From: Pseudomonadota bacterium
GTDB lineage: Bacteria > Pseudomonadota > Alphaproteobacteria > Rhizobiales > Methyloligellaceae
Length of the DNA: 6,666 nucleotides
Assembly: GCA_022567275.1 (NCBI GenBank)
Contig: JADFHH010000093.1
Coordinates: 1 to 6,666 of the forward strand
Direction of reading: 5' to 3'
Each line of letters begins with the position of its first letter. The first letter of the stretch is position 1. Below, piece after piece: positions 6,293 to 6,666 of the stretch. Under the pieces are notes generated by a model. That model saw only the letters and a list, made by a program, of their open reading frames with translations. It did no database searches and was not told where the DNA came from. The position numbers were made by a program, and so were the translations under genes.

Positions 6293-6666
6293 TTATCGCT
6301 CCTCGACGCGCAAACCGTCTTCGGCCGCCGACAGTCTGGTGGTAATCACCCGGTCGCCTTTCTGGATGTCGCCGCGCACCAGCACCTGTTCGCCCGCCGC
6401 GCCCACCAGGGCCACGCTACGGGCCCTGAGCCGGCCCTTTTCGATAACGTAGATACGCTTCGAGCCATAGAGCGCGGCATGGGGCAGACGCGTGACATTC
6501 TCATAGATGCGGTCGGGCATCCGCACCTCGACAAATGCGCCCGCGCGGAGCGGCGTCGGCGAATTGGGATTGTCCAGCCGGGCATAAATCTCCACCCCGC
6601 CCTTCTCGGCCGCTATCTCGGCGCCGACCCGTTCGATGCGCGCGGTATAGCTGACCGGCCCATCGC
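6293..6666 (-). CDS. RND efflux periplasmic adaptor (HlyD/AcrA-type membrane fusion protein), C-terminal part
   Basis: The open frame enters from the right edge and ends with TAA at 6295-6293, giving 123 complete codons. Adaptors of this type bridge an RND permease to the outer-membrane channel in the periplasm. The visible part is the C-terminal beta-barrel and membrane-proximal region. It includes YTARIERVG close to the edge, then LRAGAFVEVRMPD, the usual 'L(R/K)pGMfv.v' strand; RLPHAALYGSKRIYVIEKGRL, corresponding to 'iP..Al....vyvv..g.l'; and VRGDIQKGDRVITTRL near the end, corresponding to 'v..GL..Gd.Vv...l'. The N-terminus, lipoyl domain and coiled-coil hairpin lie outside the window. 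The position 4 nt upstream of the permease gene confirms the pairing. A GTG at 6595 can look like a start, but the frame stays open and family-like upstream of it, so it is internal. Confidence 0.88.
   Translation of the reverse strand, partial: DGPVSYTARIERVGAEIAAEKGGVEIYARLDNPNSPTPLRAGAFVEVRMPDRIYENVTRLPHAALYGSKRIYVIEKGRLRARSVALVGAAGEQVLVRGDIQKGDRVITTRLSAAEDGLRVEER
6299..6304 (-). promoter_or_regulatory. Ribosome binding site of the RND permease
   Basis: On the minus strand GAGGAG (6304-6299) lies within the last codons of the adaptor gene and 10 nt before the GTG at 6288. It supports this non-ATG start and suggests translational coupling between the two genes. Confidence 0.65.

Noticed and set aside
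6346..6585. A 79-codon minus-strand frame overlapping the adaptor gene in another frame
   Set aside because: It begins mid-gene in an alternative frame and has no motif. The neighbouring frame carries the conserved adaptor C-terminus.

Overview
The window looks like chromosomal DNA from a GC-rich alphaproteobacterium. Three things point there: a long-form 2'-deoxycytidine triphosphate deaminase divergent from metZ, a SAM-II class riboswitch in front of metZ (a class found mainly in Alphaproteobacteria), and a TTGACG-type -35 box. The order or genus cannot be read from the sequence alone. I see no mobile element, tRNA, rRNA, CRISPR array or phage gene.

Layout. At the left edge (1-270, minus) is the N-terminal 90 codons of a dCTP deaminase gene that runs out of the window. 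The 226 bases between it and the metZ start (271-496) carry the metZ control region: a promoter (TTGACG, 17-nt spacer, CTTAAT), a SAM-II riboswitch starting almost at the predicted transcription start, an intrinsic terminator hairpin with a six-T tract, a second small hairpin, and the metZ ribosome binding site. metZ (497-1702) encodes O-succinylhomoserine sulfhydrylase. Forty bases later, on the same strand, comes trkH (1743-3191), the membrane subunit of a Trk potassium uptake system. trkH converges on, and overlaps by 26 bp, an RND efflux permease gene (6288-3166, minus). Its upstream partner, a periplasmic adaptor (membrane fusion) protein, enters from the right edge (6666-6293, minus), with 4 nt between the two genes.

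How the parts work together. The metZ leader reads as a complete SAM feedback switch. When SAM is plentiful the aptamer should fold and the terminator downstream should stop transcription before metZ; when SAM is scarce an alternative pairing between the aptamer loop and the terminator's 5' arm could allow read-through. trkH has no visible promoter or terminator separating it from metZ, so it may partly share this control. The adaptor and permease form a tight efflux operon whose outer-membrane channel, regulator and promoter are not in view.

No wholly new system is evident. The most rewarding region is the metZ leader (313-497), where promoter, aptamer, terminator, a possible leader ORF and the start codon are packed into 185 bases.
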